Assembly: GCF_042767895.1 (NCBI RefSeq)
Contig: NC_091588.1
Coordinates: 19,982,260-19,999,759 of the forward strand
DNA length: 17,500 nt
Direction: 5' to 3'
From: Penaeus vannamei
Taxonomy: Eukaryota > Arthropoda > Malacostraca > Decapoda > Penaeidae
A program made the translations under genes and the position numbers. Below, in pieces: positions 1 through 7,218 of this stretch. Position 1 is the stretch's first letter; every line of letters starts with the position of its first letter. The notes below the pieces were generated by a model. It saw nothing but the letters and a program-made list of their open reading frames with translations, did no database searches and was not told the DNA's origin.

Positions 1-263
1 ACTCTTGGTTCACAAACACGGTCAGTTTCTTCACCAATTGAACTCTAATTTCTAAGTGCATCCACAAGATTTTGAGCCACGGATGAACCCCACCTACCTC
101 ATCCATAAAGCCACCTTTGGTGTCCCTTCAGCTTGGCCAAGGTCATGGGCACCGTTAGAAATAGCCCGGTCTCAAACAGTGAATTAAAATACACGTGCAT
201 AAACCAACCTCGGTAAGAGAAACCAGAATTCAAACTCTCACTTTACTGGAGAGAGGAACAGCA
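1..263. other. No gene recognised; mixed-composition spacer
   Basis: No convincing coding region is seen. The open frame running through this stretch and the tandem repeat after it has no ATG at its start (it begins at GTG) and owes much of its length to that repeat. The DNA around 90-180 is less AT-rich than what follows and could be a remnant of an exon or transposon, but both strands carry stops and no protein family is recognised. Confidence 0.4.
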
Positions 264-323
264 CTCCCTGGGAGGGCGCTCCCTGGGACGACATTCCCTG
301 GGAGGTCTCTCCCTAGGGGCTGT
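264..323. repeat. 15-bp tandem repeat, four units
   Basis: Four consecutive 15-bp units (264-278, 279-293, 294-308, 309-323) share the core CTCCCTGGGA; the last unit is changed to CTCCCTAGGG. Because 15 is a multiple of three, the array stays open and gives a short Leu-Pro-Gly-Arg type peptide, but nothing else supports coding. It is best read as a small GC-rich minisatellite in AT-rich surroundings. Confidence 0.8.
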
Positions 324-440
324 TCCCATCAGGCCAATGTGACACTTCCTGGCAGTAAATCTGTATTTCGATTCTGGTTTGCATTTACCGAAAGAAATAT
401 ATCATTCAATGACCTAAATGCAACATTTATTTAAGATAAT

Positions 441-1370
441 TGCTGTCTAGATGAGGGGTGTATTGTTGAATTTAGGCTTTTGTTTATACTTTACTTCAGG
501 TGAACTTTTTTTTTTGGTAGATATTGTCTTTCTTTTTGTTTATAGATATCAATATGGCTTACTTAATCCATGTTCCAATTACATAATTATGATAAATTTT
601 CTGTTCATATTTAAATTCTCTGTATTTTCAAAATAGGAACAAATTTAACATTCCACAAAGGGAGGAATAAATATATTTGCTTTCTCAGTCTCTTTAAGTA
701 CTGTGTGCACTATTTCTGTTATGTATCATTATTTAATGTATGTCATAGTAAGACTGTGTATCATTGCTTGTATTAAGTAATTACTGAATGTATGATGTGG
801 CTTTAGCAATATGTATTGTCCTCTGTGGATGTTGTACAGTGGTTGTAAGGAGTATTGAGGATAGTGTGCAAATATAACCTTCTAGTCCATTATTGAATCT
901 GTTTTATTTTCACCTGGAAACTAGACAACAGTGTATATATTTGTGTGTGTATCTATGTATGTATGTGTGCATGTGTTTGTGTCCTTGTGTGGGTGCTAAG
1001 TCACATGATGGGAAACAAAGTGAAGTAATTTGGGGAATGCTTTTACCACCAAATATTTGGCTGATCAGCAGTCAACTGAAAATTAAGCATGACTCGGATA
1101 ATTATGACTTGTGGTTCCCATGGAGTAGGCTGATCAAGCTAAACAGTTATGGGGAGATTAGGCTTTGTGGTTGTATGAATAATATTTTTATATAATCATC
1201 AGTTGATTGGTGTTTCTCCCATTAGTTCTCCTGTTTCGAGGAAGAGCATTAGATCAGTCTTCTGTAATTTCTTTTGATTTGTGTCTTATGTTCACTTATT
1301 CTTTATCGACAATAAATTTTGTGTTCTTATTTCATGTTTAGTGTTTGTTCCTTTATATTTAATTGGAGGG
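441..1370. other. AT-rich stretch with possible 3'-end signal
   Basis: This stretch is strongly T- and A-rich and has stops in all frames apart from short chance ORFs. A TG-rich imperfect microsatellite lies at about 940-995. AATAAA at 1311-1316 is followed by a T/GT-rich stretch, which fits a polyadenylation signal with its downstream element on the + strand. The region could be the 3' UTR of an upstream gene outside the window. No coding exon is visible to confirm this. Confidence 0.35.
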
Positions 1371-2600
1371 ATAGTCCCTGAGAATGAAGATTGAATCTCA
1401 GAAGAATTGATTAAAGTTTATTTTGAAGGAATCTCCATTATATGTCTATTTACATTTAACATATTTAAAAATGAACTTGGAAGTTTTAATAACACTTAAT
1501 TTCACTACGTGGAAAGGACCACAGCAGCCAGTCCTTATGCCTTATATAAGTGTAAGAATATGTCTAATACCTTTGCTCTCACCTGCAACATAAACACACC
1601 TACATAAAGTTAACTGTGCCTTTACATGCCATCACACTTTTTCACATCATTATCATTCACAAGCTAATGCTTCCCTAATCTACACTCATCCCCTAGGGTA
1701 ACTCAATGGGCGGTGGCAGCGTACACACAACTTGTCACACTTTACGAGGATAAGCATGAAGGTCAAGGGTCAAGAGCCAAGAGTCAGGAAGGCATACCAA
1801 TTTGTTTTTTAACTAAAATAAAAAGATTGACATTGATTTTGAATTGTTTGCCCTTGATAATACAATAATTTTACTAATCACAAATTTCGTCAGGAGAACT
1901 CAGGCCACCCCAGATACCTACACTATATATTTAAAAAGGATAAGGAATTTAATTGCTGTGATCACTCCTCTATTCACCATCCACTCCAGGTGAAACCCGT
2001 GTCCTCACATAGGTAAACGGGTTTCCCTATTTATACATGTACAGTAGTGATACTGCAGACAAAATATTAATGGTACACTGTTCAACAATACATAATTTAG
2101 CCTGTATATGCGGGTGTCCTGTGATCACTGGGAAGAATGTGAAGTATCTTAAATTAATTATTTATGTTTACGAAATAAACATACGCATATATTTACATTA
2201 TCTATGAGGAAAATAATAGATGAAACTATTACAAGATATCAAACAAGACCTTATTCAAATAACTGTCAAGAACTTATTAGTCATCAAAACAAGGTCATAA
2301 ACTATTGAAAACGCCGTTTTTGAAACCTTTGAAACTCGTAGCCAAAATTGAATTTAGTACAAACAATGATATTACATAGTGCATTATTTACATATGTACA
2401 ATATTCGCTTTAAATTAAGCTAACCCTTATTAAGCATATTTTTTTAGCTAGTAGTCCCAACAATGCTTACTGGCTAGCGTTGTTATAAGGTCTAGCACAT
2501 CTATTTGTTCCATCCATCAACAATTAACTATGGTTACCGTTGTCTCGACTTTGGAAATCAGAAAGATAAATTACTGTGAATAGAAACGTGGAAATATTAC
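1371..2600. other. AT-rich spacer, no gene
   Basis: No ORF or transposon is recognisable. Small structures present are a CTTATATAAG palindrome at 1541-1550, a DR1-like motif at 1760-1772, and a hairpin with TATGTTTA at 2163-2170 and TAAACATA at 2176-2183 around a 5-nt loop. Otherwise the stretch is unremarkable intergenic or intronic sequence. Confidence 0.45.
1760..1772 (+). promoter_or_regulatory. DR1-like nuclear-receptor element
   Basis: AGGTCA and GGGTCA are arranged as a direct repeat with one spacer base (A at 1766). This is the consensus layout bound by RXR/USP- and HNF4-type nuclear receptors. More GTCA-like words follow at once (GAGCCAAGAGTCAGG), so it may instead be the edge of a degenerate repeat. 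No promoter is adjacent; the nearest candidate is about 870 bp downstream. Confidence 0.25.
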
Positions 2601-2626
2601 CACGAAAATGGAACTGAGAGAAACAT

Positions 2627-2667
2627 TATAAAGACGAACAGGAGCGTAGTAGCAAGGGAACCAGATT
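2627..2667 (+). promoter_or_regulatory. Candidate core promoter (TATA box plus Inr)
   Basis: TATAAAG occurs at 2627-2633. About 36 bp downstream, CCAGATT at 2661-2667 fits the YYANWYY initiator pattern with the A at 2663. The spacing is slightly longer than the usual 28-31 bp. The local composition becomes less AT-rich and CpG-containing from about 2640 to 2750. The signal is supported mainly by the exon-like segment that follows. Confidence 0.35.
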
Positions 2668-2747
2668 ATCCGTTAGTTTACGCTTGTTGTGAATGAAAGA
2701 AGCGGGTGCAGACGATAGGCCAACCGACGCGAAACAAGACGATGCTG
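2663..2747 (+). other. Candidate first exon with start codon and splice donor
   Basis: An 85-nt segment would run from the possible initiator to ATGCTG (2742-2747), followed by GTGAGT at 2748-2753, a near-consensus 5' splice site. The start codon has A at -3. If transcribed, this is a short 5' UTR plus two codons (Met-Leu) before an intron. Read through without splicing, the frame stays open for only 32 codons, to a TAG before 2850. The gene identity cannot be given, since no downstream exon is recognised and the next DNA is transposon-derived. It could also be the promoter of a transposon. Confidence 0.3.
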
Positions 2748-2904
2748 GTGAGTCTGATTGACAAATTCTTTTCCATTTGTGACGTGCCGTCTCCGTGGAA
2801 TTCTGAATATGTTGCAGCTGACTCAGTGTGGGTGGTGTAGCTGTGGGTGTTGGTTTTGCCTGTCGAAGTAAATGCTACAGTACAGTATATATCGGTATAT
2901 TAAT

Positions 2905-2916
2905 ATTGATATCAAT
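2905..2916. repeat. 12-bp perfect palindrome
   Basis: ATTGATATCAAT is a perfect palindrome in an AT-rich stretch just upstream of the first Helitron-derived block. In DNA this AT-rich it may be due to chance. Confidence 0.5.
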
Positions 2917-2930
2917 GTATAAATAAAAAT

Positions 2931-3107
2931 ATACCCCTTTCAAAATGTTCAAAATGTTCAAATTACGGTATTTTGGGGACACCCCTACAAAGGTATCTAC
3001 AAAATGTAAATCAATCATATCTATCTATCTATCCATCTATCTATCTATCTATCTCTATATATATATAACCCTTCCAAAATGTTTAAAATGGTTCAGAAAG
3101 GATTAAG
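2931..3107 (+). mobile_element. Helitron-family leader-like block, copies 1 and 2
   Basis: Two partial copies of a block recurring in this window: ATA(A)CCCCTTTCAAAATG-TTCA near 2931, with TTTTGGGGACACC near 2971, and ATAACCCTTCCAAAATG near 3066 leading to GGTTCAGAAAG. Further copies begin near 3399, 3709, 3768 and 4129. Each is noncoding and lies just before or after the short coding block carrying GATGAAGACAGCG. Family membership is inferred from the linked helicase downstream. A (TCTA)n tract separates the two copies. Confidence 0.5.
3021..3067. repeat. (TCTA)n tetranucleotide microsatellite
   Basis: About ten CTAT/TCTA units with one CCAT interruption, ending in a short (TA)n run. It splits two copies of the leader-like transposon block. 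Confidence 0.9.
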
Positions 3108-3225
3108 ATGAAAAGTGATGAAGACAGCGATAAATTTCGTAGATCTAAACGCCAATTCGACGCAGAAAAGGACTATGATGAAGTATTTGTTAAAAGCGAA
3201 CCGTCTAAGAAACAACGTGAATCTG
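3108..3225 (+). pseudogene. Transposon ORF C-terminal fragment, copy 1 (charged peptide)
   Basis: From ATG 3108 the frame encodes about 39 highly charged residues (rich in Asp, Glu, Lys, Arg) ending in a basic SKKQR cluster that resembles a nuclear localisation signal, then runs into a (CA)n tract. The same block recurs at 3951-4078 and 10481-10587. In the second copy it ends at a TAG soon after ...GAATCTGTAGACGCA, so this looks like the C-terminal end of a longer ORF rather than a full protein. Here the normal end is replaced by the CA repeat. Function is unknown; a Helitron-associated ORF is inferred from nearby blocks. Confidence 0.4.
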
Positions 3226-3436
<211 letters not shown>

Positions 3437-3572
3437 GTGACGGTGTTTTGTATGTGTGCATGTATGTGCGTGTTTGTTTGTGTGTGCATGTGTGTGTTTG
3501 TGTGTCTTTGTGTATGTTGCGTGTGTGAATATGCACATATACACAAATGCATATTCATACACATATGGATAT

Positions 3573-3639
<67 letters not shown>

Positions 3640-3690
3640 AACACACACACACATACCCACAAACGCACATAAAACACATACACACACAAT
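3437..3690. repeat. TG-rich then CA-rich inverted microsatellite with central hairpin
   Basis: An imperfect (TG)n tract (about 3437-3526) is followed by an imperfect (CA)n tract (about 3574-3690). Between them GAATATGCA (3527-3535) and TGCATATTC (3548-3556) form a perfect 9-bp stem with a 12-nt loop. The whole thing is therefore a long quasi-palindrome that can fold on itself. Cys-Val and Thr-His ORFs here are translation of the repeat. Confidence 0.9.
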
Positions 3691-3699
3691 CAATATAGA

Positions 3700-3950
3700 A
3701 ATAAAAATATAACCCTTTCAATGATTCAGAAATGACATAACCATTTCAAAATTACACATGTTTCAAAATGTTCAAAATGGTCCAGAAATGTCCTCGGCGG
3801 TGGCGTTTTGTGACGAAAGGATGTCAAGCGACAATATTGAGAATAAGGCAATTAACATCTTCGATAAATGCAAGGCGAATCAACTAGCATAGATGTTACT
3901 TATGACAATAAGAATGGAACATGGGTTGAACACTCACCATAATTAAGAGG
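3700..3950 (+). mobile_element. Leader-like blocks and decayed Helitron spacer
   Basis: Contains ATAACCCTTTCAATG at 3709, a second shortened copy around 3735-3765, and TCAAAATGGTCCAGAAATG with CCTCGGCGGTGG at about 3768-3800. The stretch 3815-3950 is noncoding, with no recognised motif, and leads into copy 2 of the charged-peptide block. Confidence 0.4.
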
Positions 3951-4078
3951 ATGAGTGATGAAGACAGCGGTGAAGGTCGTAGGTCTCCTAAATTCGATTC
4001 GACGCAGAAAAGGACTATGATGGATAGGAATCTGATGAAAGTAAACCTTCCAAGAAACATGAATCTGTAGACGCATAG
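3951..4078 (+). pseudogene. Transposon ORF C-terminal fragment, copy 2
   Basis: Closely matches 3108-3225: ATGAGTGATGAAGACAGCGG, then a TTCGACGCAGAAAAGGACTA segment and AAGAAACATGAATCTG, closing at TAG 4076-4078. Small indels shift the frame relative to copy 1, so this copy is not translatable end to end. It is followed directly by ATAAATAAACC, giving an AATAAA-like polyadenylation signal right after the stop, which suggests a transcript end inside the parental element. Confidence 0.45.
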
Positions 4079-4128
4079 ATAAATAAACCAATATTTGTAT
4101 AACATGGCTCTTTTATTTCGCATATTAT
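4079..4128 (+). mobile_element. Helitron-family 3' block, copy 1
   Basis: ATAAATAAACCAATATTTG and TATAACATGGCTCTTTT define a 3' block shared with 7104-7180 and 10588-10670. In the other copies it leads to GTGCTACATACGGGCG or GTGGTACATAAGGGCG; here it is cut off after about 50 bp by another leader-like block at 4129. Confidence 0.5.
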
Positions 4129-4299
4129 ATAACCCTTTCAAAATGGTTCAGAAACTGCCTCGGCGGTGTCGTTGTTTTGGGGACACCACTGGAAAGGTAT
4201 TTAGGATGTCAGGATGAGAATGCTGACAATACTACCGCTACGATGCTCGAAGACCAAGTCGCGAGGAAGCGTAGACAGGCACCTGTGGAAGTAGAGGTG

Positions 4300-4303
<4 letters not shown>
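4129..4303 (+). mobile_element. Leader-like block copy and N-terminal-like ORF fragment
   Basis: ATAACCCTTTCAAAATGG is followed by TTTTGGGGACACCACTGG and TATTTAGGATGTC. An open frame then encodes an acidic-to-basic stretch (DENADNTTATMLEDQVARK, then RRQAPVEVEV) before entering a (TG)n tract. This short peptide may be the remains of the element's ORF upstream of the helicase; no domain is recognised. Confidence 0.35.
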
Positions 4304-4369
<66 letters not shown>

Positions 4370-4389
4370 CAAGCGCCGCAGGCCAAGCA

Positions 4390-4480
<91 letters not shown>

Positions 4481-4490
4481 TGTGTGTGTG
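4304..4490. repeat. Two (TG)n tracts split by a conserved 26-bp transposon motif
   Basis: (TG)n occupies 4304-4367 and 4393-4490, with a GAG interruption near 4479. Between them lies a 26-bp sequence (4367-4392, core AAGCGCCGCAGGCCAAGC) that recurs identically at 10695-10720 and in diverged form at about 5830-5853. The second tract abuts the helicase remnant directly, taking the place of the upstream helicase sequence. Confidence 0.95.
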
Positions 4491-5604
4491 CCTAAGATAG
4501 CTTTAGCGACAGCATCTTCGGGTATAGCTGCTACAGTGCTTCACGGAGGACGAACTGCCCGTGACATGTACAAGATACCCGTAATAGAATAAAATGATCT
4601 CAGATCATGCGGAATCAAGAAGAAAACGGAGATGGCGGAGCTATTTTTGTCTACATCTGTTATAATATGAGATGAAGTAGTAATGGCTAACAAGAGCACT
4701 TGCTGCTCTTGATGTCACTTTGGGAGATATAACAAAGATGCGTTCATTGGTGGTATACCATTCATGTGCGCCGTTGATTTTAGACAAATCCTTCCTGTCA
4801 TTAGAAGAGGAGGAAATAACGATGAGTCGAATTATGCATATAGAGCTGCTATTTCTAGCCGAATTCGGTTTAACTGGAGCTAACTGAGAACGTTCAACTA
4901 AAGAATATAGATGCCGCTAACGTTATATTTGCAAAGAAGTTGCTGGCTCTCGGTTCAACTTTAAGTGGAAAAGTACAGTTACCGAAGAAGTTTGGTGTTC
5001 AGGTCGCATCAAGAAAACAGTTGGTTGAAAACGTATACGATGACATTGTTCATAATGGACAATGTTTACTTAAAAAAGCGGCCAGTTATATCACCAACTA
5101 ACGTCAATGTGAACGACATCATTTATGAACAAATTAAGGATAAAGAATGATGTACAGATGAAGATGAAAAATCTGTTTGTACTGGAATGAAAAGCCCCAA
5201 TTTACCACCACGAATTTAAACTGAAGGTTGTGTGCGTAATAATGATCATTCGTAACATAAATCCTCCTAAGATCTGTAACGGCACTAGATTGATCGTTAC
5301 GAACCTAAAGCATATTACTGTGGAGAATATCTTAGGAGGCGTATGTGACGGTGAGCAAGTGATCATACCAAGAGTCCCACTCATATCTACAGATACACCA
5401 GTACACTTCAAAAGAGAGCAATTTCCTGATAAACTAAGCTTCGCAATGGCTATAAATAAGTGACAGTGGCAGACATTTTATTGATGTGGATTATTGTTAG
5501 ATACAGCAGACAGTTTTACGTCGCATGTTCACGAGTGGCAAAGTGGGATTCCTTGATTATCTATACTGGAACTACTAAGGAAAAAGGCGAATTAGTTGTT
5601 TCTA
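4491..5604 (+). pseudogene. Helitron PIF1-type helicase, decayed C-terminal two thirds
   Basis: Helitrons encode a Rep/helicase protein whose C-terminal part is a PIF1-family 5'-3' DNA helicase used in rolling-circle transposition. Conserved blocks appear in order across shifting frames: KIALATASSGIAATVLHGG RTA at about 4494 (motif Ia), an II-stop-DEVVMANK motif II near 4655-4700 whose expected Trp is a TGA, VDFRQILPVIRRGG near 4775-4810 (motif III; expected Gly is Val), RNINPPKICNGTRL at about 5250-5290, FKREQFPDKLSFAMAINK ending at 5460, then a stop where SQGQT would follow, and QFYVACSRV near 5515-5540. The Walker A (GxGKT) region is missing: a (TG)n tract ends where it should lie just upstream. 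Several stops and frameshifts make this a clear pseudogene. A PIF1 gene of the host or a large DNA virus is less likely, because the NPPKICNGTRL wording is typical of Helitrons. Confidence 0.85.
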
Positions 5605-5742
5605 GACAAAATCATCACAGCAGGAGAGGTGACCCTTGAGGCAACACCTACAACATCTGATTTCTCTGAAGGAAAGATGGAGCACGGAATAATTACTATT
5701 CCTGAAAACGTCTTCAAACTAACAGAAAAAGCAATTAAATGA
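5605..5742 (+). pseudogene. Block downstream of helicase, copy 1
   Basis: An in-frame segment of 45 codons follows the helicase remnant and ends at TGA 5740-5742. It begins DKIITAGEVTLEATP and contains NVFKLTEKAIK just before the stop. A homologous stretch lies at 6960-7121, about 80% identical by eye, with conservative amino-acid differences, suggesting the block was once coding. It may be the C-terminus of the helicase protein. The stop overlaps a following ATG (ATGA at 5739-5742). Function is unknown. Confidence 0.45.
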
Positions 5743-5853
5743 GTTTACCGGACTACGACACTTAAGATTCACTGGAAGAACTTAAAGATGACATTTTGGA
5801 AACGAAAAGAACAACGAGAATCTTCACGAACAAGCGACGCAGCCCAAGCAACC
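5743..5853 (+). mobile_element. Helitron-derived segment ending in the CAAGC motif
   Basis: From the overlapping ATG at 5739 a frame reads MSLPDYDT, a stop, then SLEELKDDILETKR and a basic TNKRRSPS. It ends in a diverged copy (about 5830-5853) of the AAGCGCCGCAGGCCAAGC motif seen at 4367 and 10695. A TG-rich microsatellite starts directly after it, as at 4393. Confidence 0.4.
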
Positions 5854-6016
5854 TGTTTGTGTGTGTGTGCACCCACAAACACGCACACAATTGTGTGTAC
5901 GTATGTGTGTATGATTTTATATGCACAGATACACACACATACAAACACACATTCACGATTGTGTACACATATATGCATACACACACACATTCGCGATTGT
6001 GTACACATATATGTGT
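5854..6016. repeat. Mixed (TG)n/(CA)n microsatellite with internal duplication
   Basis: Alternating TG- and CA-rich runs. A 24-bp stretch beginning ATTCACGATTGTGTACACAT (about 5950) is repeated almost exactly at about 5988 with one change (ATTCGCGATTG). Cys/Val- or Thr/His-rich ORFs here are artefacts of the repeat. Confidence 0.85.
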
Positions 6017-6092
6017 CCTTCTCGGGCTCATAGACCACCTCTCGGGCATCCTTCTCGGGCTCATGGACCACCTCTTGGGCTTCCATTTCAGG
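6017..6092 (-). repeat. 33-bp minisatellite, outlying copies
   Basis: Two to three units of the same 33-bp repeat that fills 6461-6956. On the minus strand they read EAQEVVHEPEKDAREVVYEP in an open frame, with TAG just N-terminal of Pro-Glu-Met-Glu. They are separated from the main array by about 370 bp of unrelated sequence and flanked on the left by the (CA)n tract, so one array has been split or duplicated. Confidence 0.75.
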
Positions 6093-6460
6093 CTACTGGA
6101 CTGCCTCAGGCTCCTCAGACCCTACCGTTATCTGCGGTGATGTCACACATGGGATGTCCATCATCTGAACTGCACCAAAGATTTACCTTTCTAACCTCAG
6201 CTGGAAAGTGTTGTGTCCAACTGACCAGCGAGCATCTATTCAGCCAGCGAGCGTTCCAACCTGGAAGGCTCAATGAATTGTTGTTTAAGGTCGACTAAGA
6301 AAATCCTCTTCCTTCCAGGTGAAACTTACCCAGATTCTCGAAGGAGTGACTCCAACCCTACCTTTAGCTGATCTGCAATAAGTTGAATCGCACTGTCCTA
6401 CTGGTTGCCAGAGGTTTGAGGAGAAGGTCCTTATGGCATCGTAATCCACCTCCTGCTCTC
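6093..6460 (-). pseudogene. Unique block between the 33-bp arrays, exon-like on the minus strand
   Basis: Balanced composition unlike the AT-rich surroundings. On the minus strand an open stretch beginning near 6460 (VDYDAIRTFSSNLWQPVGQ) lies in another frame from the EPEKDAQ repeats and stops near 6290. A single frameshift at the array edge would join them. GGTAAGT on the minus strand near 6332 is a possible splice donor. On the plus strand, CCTCTTCCTTCCAG ending near 6319 looks like a splice acceptor, so the coding strand is undecided. No family is recognised. Confidence 0.25.
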
Positions 6461-6967
6461 AGGCTCGTGGACGACCTCCTCTTGGGTTTCCTTCTCGGGC
6501 TCATAGACTGCTTCTTGGGTTTCCTTCTCGGGCTCATAGACTGCTTTTTGGGCGTCCTTCTCGCGCTCATAGACTATTTTTTGGGCGTCCTTCTCAGGCT
6601 CATAGACTACTTCTTGGGCGTCCTTCTCGGGCTCATAGACTACTTTATGGGCGTCCTTCTCGGGCTCATAGACTGCTTCTTTGACGTCCTTCTCGGGCTC
6701 ATAGACTGCTTCTTTGACGTCCTTCTCAGGCTCATAGACTACTTCTTGGGCGTCCTTCTCGGGCTCATAGACTACTTTATGGGCGTCCTTCTCGGGCTCA
6801 TAGACTACTTTTTGGGCGTCCTTCTCAGGCTCATAGACTATTTTTTGGGCGTCCTTCTCAGGCTCATAGACTACTTCTTGGGCGTCCTTCTCAGGCTCAT
6901 AGACTATTTTTTGGGCGTCCTCCTCGGGCTCATAGACTATTTGGGCGTCCTTCTCGGGTAAAATCAT
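6431..6967 (-). CDS. Open frame of about fourteen 11-residue EPEKDAQEVVY repeats
   Basis: The minus-strand frame of 178 codons starts at ATG 6965-6967 and is almost entirely an 11-residue repeat, EPEKDAQEVVY, with substitutions mainly at the DAQ and EVV positions (DVKEAVY, DAHKVVY, DAQKIVY, ETQEAVY). It ends ESRRWITMP. The underlying DNA is a 33-bp minisatellite, so the frame is preserved automatically and the plus strand is equally open (a Leu/Ile-rich LIDYFLGVLLG repeat). The start codon lies in the duplicated Helitron block. Charged, acidic and probably disordered if expressed. Coding is possible but unproven; minisatellite expansion explains the openness. Confidence 0.3.
   Translation of the reverse strand: MILPEKDAQIVYEPEEDAQKIVYEPEKDAQEVVYEPEKDAQKIVYEPEKDAQKVVYEPEKDAHKVVYEPEKDAQEVVYEPEKDVKEAVYEPEKDVKEAVYEPEKDAHKVVYEPEKDAQEVVYEPEKDAQKIVYEREKDAQKAVYEPEKETQEAVYEPEKETQEEVVHEPESRRWITMP
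6461..6956. repeat. 33-bp minisatellite, about 15 units
   Basis: Tandem units built on CTCATAGACTACTTCTTGGG followed by CGTCCTTCTCGGG. Variants (TTTATGGG, TTTTTTGGG, TCTTTGACG) recur in a non-random order, such as CTTTATGGG units preceded by CTTCTTGGG units, showing block duplication of several units. The array sits between Helitron-derived sequence and the second copy of the downstream block. Confidence 0.95.
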
Positions 6968-7121
6968 TACAACAGGAGAAGTGAACCTAGAGGCAACACC
7001 GGCAACACCTGACCTCTCTGAAGGAGAAATGGAGTACGGAACAGTTACTCTTCCTAAAAACGTCTTCAGACTAGCAGAAGAAGAAGCAATTAAGATAATT
7101 TTACACCGACTATTTGTATAA
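6960..7121 (+). pseudogene. Block downstream of helicase, copy 2
   Basis: Fifty-three codons and a TAA (7119-7121) homologous to 5605-5742, beginning KIITTGEVNLEATPATP and continuing through NVFRLAEEEAIK. Here the frame continues past the position of the copy 1 stop, adding IILHRLFV, and terminates inside the 3' block motif TATTTGTATAACATG. There is no in-frame ATG upstream within the block because the minisatellite is joined at its left edge. The pattern suggests a tandem duplication of the element end with the minisatellite lying between copies. Confidence 0.45.
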
Positions 7122-7190
7122 CATGCCTCTTTATTTCACATCGGTAAATAATGTGGTACATAAGGGCGCAAGTGAGTGAGGAGAGAGATA
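7104..7190 (+). mobile_element. Helitron-family 3' block, copy 2
   Basis: TATTTGTATAACATGCCTC, TTTATTTCACAT and GTGGTACATAAGGGCGCAAG align with 10588-10670 (ACATACGGGCGAAGCCC). A short (GA)n run at about 7180-7209 follows. The block links the helicase-bearing copy to the charged-peptide copies, because all share this same 3' sequence. Confidence 0.55.
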
Positions 7191-7218
7191 AAGAAAGAGA
7201 GAGAGAGAGTCTGAAGTA

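Noticed and set aside
451..636. 61-residue ORF in AT-rich DNA
   Set aside because: It is Phe/Leu/Ile-rich as expected from T-rich sequence, with no motif or context.
4491..5604. Viral or host PIF1 helicase
   Set aside because: The wording around NPPKICNGTRL and FKREQFPDKLSFAMAINK is typical of Helitron helicases, and the locus is surrounded by repeated fragments of one element.
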